A stretch of 24,908 nt of DNA from a virus, in the IMG/VR virus record IMGVR_UViG_3300047408_000155, positions 1 through 24,908 of that record. One strand, 5' to 3'. Both the position numbers and the translations under genes were made by a program. Position 1 is the stretch's first letter. Each line of letters starts with the position of its first letter. Positions 12,952 through 20,719 of this stretch are shown here, piece by piece. The notes under the pieces are model-generated. The model was not told the DNA's origin. It saw only the letters and a program-made list of their open reading frames with translations, and made no database searches.

Positions 12952-14067
12952 ATGGGATACACGTTTAGAACACCGGGGCCGTGGGGCATCGGCTCCAGCC
13001 AGGACCTGACGCCTGAGCAGGTCGACAATAATTTCTGGCAGGCCATCCAGGATAATGAGGCGAAGGCGGTGCAGGGCGTTGGCATCGCCAACATCGTGGT
13101 GCACGGCAATCAGTTCACGGTAGTCCTGACCGACCATACGTTGCTGGGTCCGTACGACATGCCGATGATGACGCTTCAATTCAAAGGGGAATGGACGCCC
13201 AACACCCAGTATTATGCAGGCGACATCATCACCTATGTCGGCGTGACCTACATGGTCGAAATCAATCACGTCAGCCACGCGACATTCGATGCTGGCGCCA
13301 ATGACGGGATGGGCAACGACTATTATGGCGTGCTGCTCAAAAGCGCGGCGGCGACCCTCCCGTCTGGGGGCCCGGCGGGCTGGTTCCTGCGCAAAGCGAC
13401 CTCGGCGGATTACGCCGTCCATTGGGCGACCGCCGCGATCACCGAGATGACGGACGTGGCGGTTCTGACGCCGACGAATGGACAGATTCTCACCTACGAG
13501 AGCGGGCACTGGCAAAATCTGGATTTACCGATACCAGCGCTGGAAGACCTGAGCGATGTCACCCTCGTCGGGTTGGCTGACGGCCAGGTACTCACTTACA
13601 ACGCCGACGGCGGCGACTGGATCAATAAAGCGATCAGCATGGCGCTGGCGCAGCTCACGGACGTGTCGGTCACCGTTCCTCAAGCCGGCCAGCCACTCGT
13701 CTTCAACGGCACCCACTGGGTCGACGCCGTCACGGTCGACATGCCGTGCGGTGGCCTGGACTCGGTCTCAGGCGCAGTGAACATCGATCGCACCTTCGGA
13801 GAGGTCCATCGTCTCCAGCTCTCGGGCACCGTGACAGCTCTGACGATTAGCGGGTGGCCTCCTGGCGGCCAGTTTGCGCGCCTCGTGCTGGAGATTCAGA
13901 ATGCTGGCGCCTGGGGCCTCGCATGGCCGTCCAACATTCTATGGCCCTCCGGCACGGCGCCTGCGGTCACACCCAACGGCAAGGACGTGTTCGTGCTGAT
14001 CACTTTCGACGGCGGCACCACAATCTACGGGAATACTGTCGGGCAGGATTTCCAATTAGCAGCGTGA
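12952..14067 (+). CDS. Tail fibre/receptor-binding protein with three repeats and a CBM5/12-like segment
   Basis: This 371-residue protein starts at ATG 12952 with AGGAG at 12941-12945. Residues about 77-101 carry W81, Y87, G90-D91, Y95 and Y100 (GEWTPNTQYYAGDIITYVG), the W..Y..GD.V.Y.G..Y pattern of carbohydrate-binding module 5/12-like domains. Residues ~163-262 hold three ~33-residue repeats of the type L-x-D/E-x-(S/T)-D-V-x-x-x-x-x-x-x-GQ-x-L-x-Y/F-N...W-(V/I/Q)-(N/D), which are common in shafts of phage tail fibres. The C-terminal ~95 residues look like a compact beta-sandwich tip (LSGTVTALTISGWPPGGQFA). The gene is one of the set between the two anchor repeats. The role as an adhesin is inferred from domain type and position. 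Confidence 0.75.
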   Translation: MGYTFRTPGPWGIGSSQDLTPEQVDNNFWQAIQDNEAKAVQGVGIANIVVHGNQFTVVLTDHTLLGPYDMPMMTLQFKGEWTPNTQYYAGDIITYVGVTYMVEINHVSHATFDAGANDGMGNDYYGVLLKSAAATLPSGGPAGWFLRKATSADYAVHWATAAITEMTDVAVLTPTNGQILTYESGHWQNLDLPIPALEDLSDVTLVGLADGQVLTYNADGGDWINKAISMALAQLTDVSVTVPQAGQPLVFNGTHWVDAVTVDMPCGGLDSVSGAVNIDRTFGEVHRLQLSGTVTALTISGWPPGGQFARLVLEIQNAGAWGLAWPSNILWPSGTAPAVTPNGKDVFVLITFDGGTTIYGNTVGQDFQLAA

Positions 14068-14081
14068 CATAGGAGGCCGAC

Positions 14082-14516
14082 GTGGCCGGTGGCAAATCAA
14101 GCACATTCGACAATGACCTACTCAAGTTGATCCTCAACGGGACAGCGATCGCGAACCTCGCGGACAACGCTGCGTCAGGTCCCCTAACGAGCCTCTATCT
14201 CTCACTTCACACCGCCGACCCTGGTGCGGGCGGCAACCAGAACAGCAGCGAGGCGGCCTATACGAGCTATGCCCGGCAGGCGGTGCCGCGTAACAGCACC
14301 GGCTTCACGGTGTCGGGGGCGACGGCGACGCTGACCGCGGCGGTGATCTTCCCGGCCGCGACAGGTGGCAGCGAGACGGAGACCTGGGCGGCGGTGGGAA
14401 CGGCGTCGACGGGTCCTGGCAAGATCCTCTATCGCGGGCCGATTACGCCAAACCTGACCGTGTCCACGGGCGTGTCGCCGCAGCTCACTACTGGAACGGC
14501 TTTGACCGAAAGTTAG
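14082..14516 (+). CDS. Short phage tail fibre-type protein
   Basis: This 144-residue protein starts at GTG 14082, with a near-perfect AGGAGG at 14071-14076 that decides the start. It reads FDNDLLKLILNGTAIANLAD, then SLYLSLHTADPGAGGNQNSS, then AAYTSYARQAVPR and FPAATGGSETETWAAVGTAS, ending in PQLTTGTALTES. This succession is a well-known small phage family usually annotated as tail fibre protein, found beside receptor-binding genes in many proteobacterial phages and prophages. The length is close to the usual size, so it is probably intact. It is likely a structural, trimer-forming component; the biochemical role of the family is not established. Confidence 0.78.
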   Translation: MAGGKSSTFDNDLLKLILNGTAIANLADNAASGPLTSLYLSLHTADPGAGGNQNSSEAAYTSYARQAVPRNSTGFTVSGATATLTAAVIFPAATGGSETETWAAVGTASTGPGKILYRGPITPNLTVSTGVSPQLTTGTALTES

Positions 14517-14527
14517 GGAGCTAATCG

Positions 14528-16339
14528 GTGGCCCTATTTGATACCGTCTGGTACGCGAACGCCGGCAATCAATCCAGCACCGGCTATTACGCGGTAACCA
14601 AGTGGGCGACTGGTGCGACCATTGCGGCGGGCGCGCTGAGGCGGCAGAACGCTGCACCTGCGGTCGGCAACGAGCGCGTCTTCATTGCGATTGTCGGCGG
14701 CACCACGCACGCGACGACCGAGCCGACGTGGGTCGTCACGCGCGGCGCCAAGACCACCGACAACACGGTGACCTGGCAGGAGTGCACAGGCGCGAGCGCG
14801 GTCAACGGCGACGCCACCAACACGACGACGTGGGCTGCGGCCAAGGCTATTTCCTCGGCCGTCACGCTGGGCGCGATTATCAAGCGCAACAACGGTGCCA
14901 GCTACTGGATATGCAGCACGGCCGGAAGCATGGGCGCATCCGAGCCGGCCTGGGCGAACGACACCGCGGGCACGACGCAGTCCGACGGCACCGTCACCTG
15001 GACATGCCTGGGCGTGGTCGGGAATTTTTCAGGCGGTGGCGCGCCGCACGCGCGGCTGGCCAACGCCTGCGCGAGCACTTGGTTTGCGGTCGGCAACACA
15101 GTCTACGTTGGCAACAACCATGCCGAGTCGCAGGCGACAGCGATTACGATCAGCCCTGCAGTCAGTGCCGGGACTGTAGGTCGGATTCTTTGCCATGATC
15201 TGGGGAGCTATCCGCCAGCGTCGGCTAATCTTACAACCGGAGCAACGATAACGACGACCGCTGCGGTCAATATGACATTCAATCCAAGCGCTGGTTTTAT
15301 GTATGTTTACGGCATTACGTTTATAGCTGGTTTTGGGGTATCTTCCGGCGTATCGCAAATAATTCTGACTCCTATTAATAGTTATTATTACTTTGAAAGT
15401 TGTAGTGTCAAGATTGCAAATACCAGTGCTGGCGTGTCGACGGTGCAACTGAACACGACTGCTGCTGGGGTCATCGTGTGGAATAATTGCACTGTGAGTT
15501 TCGGCAACGCTGGGCAGTACATCGATCCAGGAACTACGTTTTTTACTTGGCAAAACACCGGGCAGGTGCTGGTGGCTGGATCGACGGTTCCTACCGTTTT
15601 GATTGGAGCTTCTGCCAATGCTCGGTTGTGCAACGTCGTGCTGGAGGCCATTGATCTCAGTCAGATTACGACCACGCTTACTGGGGCCAGTAGCACTATT
15701 GCGATGGGCAATTGGCTGGTCAAAGACTGCAAATTGAATGCTTCCACGGCGATATTGACGCCGCAGAGCTTTGGACAGACAATCCAATTGGTGCGCTGTG
15801 ACAGTGGTGCGACCGCCTACAAGTCAGCCCGCTATCAGTACGAGGGCACCGAGACGACGGAGACTTCGATCACGCGCGTTGGTGGGGCCGCCGATCCGAC
15901 CGGGCAGGCGCAATCCCGCAAAATCGTCACCACCGTCAATTCGCAATGGCTGCGGCCGTTCCAGGCCGAGCCTTATGCGGTTTGGAACCCGACCACCGGT
16001 GCCAATGTTACGGTGACGGTCTACGGCACCATTAACGCGGGCGCTTTGCCGAACAACGACGACGTTTGGATGGAGGTCGAATACCTCGGCAACGCGTCAT
16101 TCCCGACAGGATCGATCGTCAACACTACGAAGGCCAACGTGCTCGCCGCCAACGCCGCGGTGGCCTCGGACAGCTCGTCCTGGAATGGCGGCGGTTCTGG
16201 TGCGGGCTGGACGCCGTTCAAGCTCGTCGCCACGCTGTCTTCGCCGCAGCCCGGGCTGGCTGGCATCCTTGAGGCGCGACTGCGCGTCGGCAAGCCGTCG
16301 GCGACATACTACATCGACCCGACGGTGGTGCTGACGTGA
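14528..16339 (+). CDS. Tail spike/fibre-like protein with two DGTVTW modules and a beta-rich body
   Basis: This 603-residue protein starts at GTG 14528, with AGGGAG at 14515-14520. Near residues 48-90 and 123-165 it has two ~42-residue modules of the kind AG/GG-x-T/M...EP-x-W...G...T-x-D-x-TVTW-x-x-x-G, related to the two in the hub protein. Residues ~190-450 are rich in Ser, Thr, Asn, Val and Ile with alternating hydrophobics (for example FVYVYG-like MYVYGITFIAGFGVSSG), suggesting a right-handed beta-helix or similar shaft as in tailspikes and pectate-lyase-like proteins. The C-terminal third is a separate beta-sandwich-like domain (WMEVEYLGNASFPTGSIV, EARLRVGKPSATYYIDP). Base composition in 15280-15780 is visibly more AT-rich than the flanks, a possible mark of module exchange. 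No catalytic residues can be assigned. Confidence 0.68.
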   Translation: MALFDTVWYANAGNQSSTGYYAVTKWATGATIAAGALRRQNAAPAVGNERVFIAIVGGTTHATTEPTWVVTRGAKTTDNTVTWQECTGASAVNGDATNTTTWAAAKAISSAVTLGAIIKRNNGASYWICSTAGSMGASEPAWANDTAGTTQSDGTVTWTCLGVVGNFSGGGAPHARLANACASTWFAVGNTVYVGNNHAESQATAITISPAVSAGTVGRILCHDLGSYPPASANLTTGATITTTAAVNMTFNPSAGFMYVYGITFIAGFGVSSGVSQIILTPINSYYYFESCSVKIANTSAGVSTVQLNTTAAGVIVWNNCTVSFGNAGQYIDPGTTFFTWQNTGQVLVAGSTVPTVLIGASANARLCNVVLEAIDLSQITTTLTGASSTIAMGNWLVKDCKLNASTAILTPQSFGQTIQLVRCDSGATAYKSARYQYEGTETTETSITRVGGAADPTGQAQSRKIVTTVNSQWLRPFQAEPYAVWNPTTGANVTVTVYGTINAGALPNNDDVWMEVEYLGNASFPTGSIVNTTKANVLAANAAVASDSSSWNGGGSGAGWTPFKLVATLSSPQPGLAGILEARLRVGKPSATYYIDPTVVLT

Positions 16340-17046
16340 GCGTCTATCTGACGGGGCTGCCGAGCATTGCCTTCGTCACGGATACGGGCCTTGGTACGAC
16401 CGCCCTCGCCCCTGGCGTTCCGATCGTAGAGATCGGAGTGGTCACTGTACATGCCGGCGCTGCCCAGATGGACGGCGCCGCCAGCGTTAGTGTTGCCGGC
16501 CGGGCGGTGAGGGTGGGCGCCGCCCAAATGGACGGCGCCGCCAGCGGCGCTTTTGCAGGCAACACGATCCAGACTTTTGCCGCGGCCCGGATGGATGGCG
16601 CGGCGTCGGTCCAATTCACGGCAATCGAGGCCGAGTTTGGCACGGCGCAGATGGACGGCGTGGCGTCGGCCGCGTTTGGCACCAGAATTGTCGCGTCGGC
16701 TGCGGCTGCGATGGACGGCGTCGGCGCCGCCGCCTTCACTGGCGATTTGGCCTCCCTCGGCTCGGCGCAGATGGACGGCCAGGGCTCCCTGGATGGCGAC
16801 GGCGCCGTCGGCGGCAGCAAGGCCCATATGGACGGTGCGGCCGCGTTCGCGCCTCATGGGCTGGTCACCGGCGGCTTCCACATCGGTGCGGCGGCAATGG
16901 ATGGCGCTACGTCGGTGAACTGGTACGGAGTGGCCTCCGGCATCGTCAGCGCCGCGGCTGAGATGGATGGTCAGGCCTCAATGCTGGCGGTCCAGTCCGG
17001 CACGCATTTGGCGCCGCACGGCATCATTCTGACGGCGGGAATCTGA
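16336..17046 (+). CDS. MDG-repeat protein (nine ~20-residue repeats), function unknown
   Basis: This 236-residue protein starts at GTG 16336, overlapping the preceding stop (GTGA). Nearly the whole chain is a tandem array built on the core A-x-MDG-x-(A/G)-(S/A). The Met of each MDG falls at residues 45, 65, 86, 106, 126, 146, 165, 188 and 210, giving spacings of 20, 21, 20, 20, 20, 19, 23 and 22. Between cores are alternating small and hydrophobic residues (for example VSVAGRAVRVGAAQ). Such a regular short period with Gly and small residues suits a beta-solenoid or a trimeric beta-prism fibre shaft. Charge is low and there is no signal peptide or membrane segment. It is probably a fibre or fibre-associated part, by location only. 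I do not recognise a named family. Confidence 0.7.
   Translation: MSVYLTGLPSIAFVTDTGLGTTALAPGVPIVEIGVVTVHAGAAQMDGAASVSVAGRAVRVGAAQMDGAASGAFAGNTIQTFAAARMDGAASVQFTAIEAEFGTAQMDGVASAAFGTRIVASAAAAMDGVGAAAFTGDLASLGSAQMDGQGSLDGDGAVGGSKAHMDGAAAFAPHGLVTGGFHIGAAAMDGATSVNWYGVASGIVSAAAEMDGQASMLAVQSGTHLAPHGIILTAGI
16453..16983 (+). repeat. Degenerate tandem repeat, ~60-base period, encoding A-x-MDG units
   Basis: Nine imperfect copies of GC(C/G)-NNN-ATGGA(C/T)GG(C/T) recur about every 57-69 bases from 16468 to 16971. Codon choice differs between copies while the Met-Asp-Gly triplet is invariant, so the array is old and maintained at the protein level. Confidence 0.85.
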
Positions 17047-17047
17047 C

Positions 17048-18262
17048 ATGGCGCAGGGACCATCAGATGCCGTCCGTGCTTATCAGTTACCTGACACTGC
17101 GCCTGGGGAGCGGGCCAATCAGCCGCTCACGAGCAATCTTCCGATCTCAATCACGCCGGGATTTGGCAGCTCTGGGGCGGGTCAATTGCCGCCGATCATG
17201 ACGGGCCAGGCCCATTTCGACGAGACCGTCACGAGCTATTGCGGGCAGGCCAAGAACGAGAAGCAAGACGAAGACGAAGAAGGAGGAGGTGGGAATGATT
17301 TTCCAGCCAAGGGTAGGAATGCCCATGTCAAGCGAGTCTTTGCTTTGGAAGGCGGCGGTGACGCTCGGAAGGGCAGGGCCGCGGGAGACCAGAGTAACAT
17401 ACTTACCGACACCTGGTTCGACATGCTTCGAATTGAGCATCTGCCGGTAACTTTCTGGGGCGACAGCTATGGTTCCCACGCGCAACAGATCGATTTTGTC
17501 GTTCACTGGAACGACGACCCTAACAATCCGGAAGACACCATAGATGACAGCAATGCCGATATTCAGTACGAGAATGCGAACGCGGCGAGAACGACGCATC
17601 AGCTGGAGGTGAAGAATCCAGCCGTCTCTCAAAGAGATGTCGAGGACGGGGACGATAATCAGCTCTGGCTGATCGATAGAACGGGGACACAGGTATCGCA
17701 GCCCGACATTTACTCCGGCAGACAAGGCCAGGAGGTCACCTTCACGTTCCACAACGACCAGCCCGGCGGCGAGGGTGACGACGATGGGAACCCAGCGGAC
17801 CGAGAGGTTCGCGTGGTCAAGGTCTACAATAACGATCTCGGTGGGTTCGAGATGTCCGATGAGGATGGCACGCATCCGCAGATCGTTCCTTACAATGATT
17901 ACCTGAAACAATTAAAGATTGGCCAGAAGGATAACTCTCAATATATCGATTACGAGCTTACGATCAGATATTTCCACCGCTTTCAAACAGAGGAGCAGAG
18001 AGGTAGCGCTCAGGGCCAGAAAATCGCATTCTCGGTGCCTGAGAACAGAGACATAGCCGACGAGTATTTCGATGATGGCGATCCGCAGGCGGTTGACGTT
18101 GATGGCACTCCATCGCTGGTCAGGACCGATCCGTTCCAATCTATCGTCAACCTCAGTTGGGGCGGCCTGGCCGTGATCTTTGCGCCGAGGGACAAGGACT
18201 CGCCACCGTTCAAGCCGCCTAAGAAGATGGTGCTCAGGATCGTGGAGCAGGAGCACGCATGA
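17048..18262 (+). CDS. Anchor-bearing fibre-region protein with an acidic C-terminal part, function unknown
   Basis: This 404-residue protein starts at ATG 17048, directly after the previous stop. Residues 8-65 repeat the anchor of the 84-residue protein (YQLPDTAPGERANQPLTSNL and the following PISITPGFGSS). A charged linker follows (KNEKQDEDEEGGGG), then a ~325-residue region rich in Asp, Glu and Asn, with beta-strand-like stretches (IDFVVHWNDDPNN, EVTFTFHNDQPGG, DYELTIRYFHRF) and Asp-rich loops (GDDDGNPAD, DEYFDDGDPQ) that could bind Ca2+. It is translationally coupled to the next gene (ATGA at 18259). Sharing its N-terminus with a neighbour suggests a modular virion-docking domain with a swappable C-terminus, but this is inferred. 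No enzymatic motif is seen. Confidence 0.7.
   Translation: MAQGPSDAVRAYQLPDTAPGERANQPLTSNLPISITPGFGSSGAGQLPPIMTGQAHFDETVTSYCGQAKNEKQDEDEEGGGGNDFPAKGRNAHVKRVFALEGGGDARKGRAAGDQSNILTDTWFDMLRIEHLPVTFWGDSYGSHAQQIDFVVHWNDDPNNPEDTIDDSNADIQYENANAARTTHQLEVKNPAVSQRDVEDGDDNQLWLIDRTGTQVSQPDIYSGRQGQEVTFTFHNDQPGGEGDDDGNPADREVRVVKVYNNDLGGFEMSDEDGTHPQIVPYNDYLKQLKIGQKDNSQYIDYELTIRYFHRFQTEEQRGSAQGQKIAFSVPENRDIADEYFDDGDPQAVDVDGTPSLVRTDPFQSIVNLSWGGLAVIFAPRDKDSPPFKPPKKMVLRIVEQEHA
17084..17251 (+). repeat. Direct repeat, copy B (fibre anchor sequence)
   Basis: Second copy of the 168-base anchor sequence, in the same orientation as 12721-12888. Identical blocks are 17084-17148 and 17195-17241. The divergent centre is 17149-17194, with only synonymous changes. 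Confidence 0.95.
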
Positions 18263-20322
18263 GCTATCTGCAAATGAAAGAGGCGCCGATCGAAGACGCC
18301 GACAAGATGATTATCTCGTTCTGGTTTCGCGACGTGGATAGGACGGTGCCGCCGGGGAGCACTTATAGGCCACCGCAACCAAAGGCCGATCCGCCAGCTG
18401 CCGTGCAATGGCAGCAGGGGTTCTGGACCCAGGACTCGAAGACTATGGTGCCGCCGAACGCGCAATACTCGATCAGCAACGATCCAGCCTTCAAAAATTG
18501 CGTGTTCTATTGGAACGGTTACGGGCTTCCGACAGGAGGATTGATTTTTGGCGATCTATTCATGGGGCCGGCGGCTTGCTGGATACCAGGTCCGCCACCG
18601 CTCGCCACCAACACAATGGCCATCAAGCCAGGCGGTAAAAGCGCAGGCGGCATCGCCGATGAGGATATGTCAAAGTTTGGCATTCGCACCCTCCTATGTT
18701 TCGGCGACGACAAGATTCCATACAACTATTGCAATTGGCATTCAGAAGATCCGGGTGTTATCGACGCGGTCGAGTACAGCGGCGGTTTTTTGGGCGCAGC
18801 GGGCATCGTTGGAAGCATTCACGATCCGCCCTATGCGAATTACTTCACCGGTATCGGCGACAACGGCCATTTTCATGTCCGTAACTACCGCATCGAAGAA
18901 CCGAAGGAACGGACAACGGTCAAGGTGCCGCAATCCTTCATCGGCATCGACAAGGACGGCTATATCATCATCAACCTGCAGACCAAGACGAAGGCTGATA
19001 TGAAGGGCCTGTCATGGGAGCTAACCGGCATCAGTGAATTGTGGGCCGAGCAGACTCACTTGGTAGTCGACGGCCCGCCGTACAGCTATACCCAGATCGG
19101 GTTTCCATTTCCTGACGGTCATTGGGTGCGGGTGGGCGGCTACTGGAACGGGTACGAATTTGAATACGAGGACATTTCCGATAAGATCATGAGCTGCGTT
19201 CCTGAGGCCTTTCTTCTCTGTGGGAGGCAGACAGGATTGTTTGACTTCGCCTTCGACGCGCCAGTCATCAAGGATGGCGGCTGGCATCATCTGCTGCTGT
19301 CGTTCGACATTAGCGGGGCTGTTCATTCCGAGCGGCCATCTGTTCCTGATTACAAGAATGGCACGCTGTACGACGAGATCACCTGGACCCCGGGCGATCC
19401 GAATGTGTCGTCATCCTGCAAGGCGTGGCTTGCCGTCGACGACAAAAACATAAAAGGGAACAGCCTTCAGAACCGTCCGCCGATACACGACGGCTTTACA
19501 TTACCGAAGCTGCGAGGTACCGAAACGTCGCAGTTGCTCGATTGCGGGCCAAACGCTAGCTATTCCAGATCCAAGCTCAATTTGGACGACAATGAGATTC
19601 TCACGAGAAATGCCTTCCTGGCGGGATGGGCAGGCAATCCAAAGGATGGCCTGCTTGGGTTCTCCGCCAACGTCGGCATTGTAGACACCAACTCGTCCGA
19701 TGCCGCGTTGGCTTACTCCAGCAAGGTGGCGGTCGCAGATTTTCCCGGCATTGCCAACGGCGATTTCAACCCGATCCCTTGGACCGGGGCGATTTGGCCC
19801 CTCTACGGGCACGGGGTGGCTCCCGGGCCGTGGGAAGGCATTTGCGACCCGCCGCGCCCGACCAAGCCCTATCCGCGAACCACGTTCACCCATCCGATCT
19901 ATGATTGCTCCGGATTTCAAATCCCGCTCAAAGGCACGCCGATCGGCGTGCCCTGCAGCGTGTCTCACGAGGAAAACAACACGGGCGTCGAGATGGCGGA
20001 GCTTCAGATATGGGTTGGAAAATCGCTCGACCTTGGTGACGAGAAAAACCGCCGACTGTTCATCGATTGGCCGAAGGACCAGAAAGGGAACCCCGACAAA
20101 ACCAAGCCGATGATTCCGGTGCGGACCAGTTTCGCCGAGCAGGCGTTAGGCAAGCCAACCATCCGGTTGCACGGCACCGCGAATTGGAAGAAGGGTAAGA
20201 ACTCTGGAACGAGCGGCTACATAAAAGACAAGAACGGCAAGGACGTGCCAAACCCGGCCGGCCAATTCGAGCCGATCGCCAAGATCGAGAAGTTTCTGCC
20301 GGACCCGAAGCTTCATCAGTAG
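18259..20322 (+). CDS. Large structural protein with laminin-G/concanavalin-A-like lectin features
   Basis: This 687-residue protein starts at ATG 18259, overlapping the preceding stop by ATGA, with AGGAG at 18249-18253. Residues 17-25 read MIISFWFRD, and residues 340-350 read GGWHHLLLSFD, the central W-H-H strand of LamG/jelly-roll domains. Residues 579-592 read MAELQIWVGKSLDL, followed by NRRLFID, the usual closing strand pair of such domains (E-x-Q-x-W ... L-D-L ... N-R-R-x-F-I-D). The domain therefore appears spread over the chain with a large insertion between its first strand and the WHH strand. The protein has many Cys, Trp and Tyr residues and a Lys-rich tail. It is probably a receptor-binding or decoration protein that binds glycans; this is inferred from fold resemblance and neighbourhood. 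Confidence 0.66.
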   Translation: MSYLQMKEAPIEDADKMIISFWFRDVDRTVPPGSTYRPPQPKADPPAAVQWQQGFWTQDSKTMVPPNAQYSISNDPAFKNCVFYWNGYGLPTGGLIFGDLFMGPAACWIPGPPPLATNTMAIKPGGKSAGGIADEDMSKFGIRTLLCFGDDKIPYNYCNWHSEDPGVIDAVEYSGGFLGAAGIVGSIHDPPYANYFTGIGDNGHFHVRNYRIEEPKERTTVKVPQSFIGIDKDGYIIINLQTKTKADMKGLSWELTGISELWAEQTHLVVDGPPYSYTQIGFPFPDGHWVRVGGYWNGYEFEYEDISDKIMSCVPEAFLLCGRQTGLFDFAFDAPVIKDGGWHHLLLSFDISGAVHSERPSVPDYKNGTLYDEITWTPGDPNVSSSCKAWLAVDDKNIKGNSLQNRPPIHDGFTLPKLRGTETSQLLDCGPNASYSRSKLNLDDNEILTRNAFLAGWAGNPKDGLLGFSANVGIVDTNSSDAALAYSSKVAVADFPGIANGDFNPIPWTGAIWPLYGHGVAPGPWEGICDPPRPTKPYPRTTFTHPIYDCSGFQIPLKGTPIGVPCSVSHEENNTGVEMAELQIWVGKSLDLGDEKNRRLFIDWPKDQKGNPDKTKPMIPVRTSFAEQALGKPTIRLHGTANWKKGKNSGTSGYIKDKNGKDVPNPAGQFEPIAKIEKFLPDPKLHQ

Positions 20323-20329
20323 GTGAGCA

Positions 20330-20719
20330 ATGCCGAGCCGAGATGTGCTTTCCAGGTGGGCGCGCGGGCGCGCGGGAGGGTATCTCGCTCGCATCAGGGC
20401 GATGACCCGGGATGAGAAGTACGCCGAGCTGAATGCATACTACGCCGCGGTCAGCTTCATCCGATTGGAGATCGACGCGCTCAAGAAGGATCAGGCCCTG
20501 CTGGGGGCGCCGGATTCCGCTTTGGATGACGCCTTGATGATCTGCTCGGTGCTCGCTGGGAGCATGTTTGGAGAGCCGCCCAAGAGCGCGCAGGAGCTGA
20601 CACAGAAAATCAACGAGTTCTCTTCCGTGCTGGGGGCGCAAAAGCTAGGCGGTGTTCGAGAGGGAATGCCGCCATTCAGCATGCGCAGGAGCGGCTTCAA
20701 ACGGCCATTTGACAGATGA
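20330..20719 (+). CDS. Small protein of unknown function, coupled to the glycan enzyme gene
   Basis: This 129-residue protein starts at ATG 20330 with AGGTGAG at 20321-20327; a Met at residue 25 (20402) is an alternative. The N-terminus is Arg-rich (SRWARGRAGGYLARIRAMTR). The middle is helical (YAELNAYYAAVSFIRLEIDA, DDALMICSVLAGSMFG), then a short helix with AQELTQKINEFSSVLGAQ and a basic end. There is no signal peptide. The stop overlaps the start of the 1005-residue gene (ATGA at 20716), so the two are likely made together and it could be a partner of that protein. It does not look like a terminase small subunit, although it is near terL. No family recognised. Confidence 0.6.
   Translation: MPSRDVLSRWARGRAGGYLARIRAMTRDEKYAELNAYYAAVSFIRLEIDALKKDQALLGAPDSALDDALMICSVLAGSMFGEPPKSAQELTQKINEFSSVLGAQKLGGVREGMPPFSMRRSGFKRPFDR

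Noticed and set aside
16453-16983. Regular ~60-base repeat resembling a CRISPR-like array
   Set aside because: Conserved cores are only about 9-12 bases, spacing varies by multiples of three, and the repetition is explained by the protein repeat.
20330-20719. Calling the 129-residue protein a terminase small subunit because of its closeness to terL
   Set aside because: It lacks a visible helix-turn-helix N-terminus and is separated from terL by a 3-kb gene to which it is coupled.
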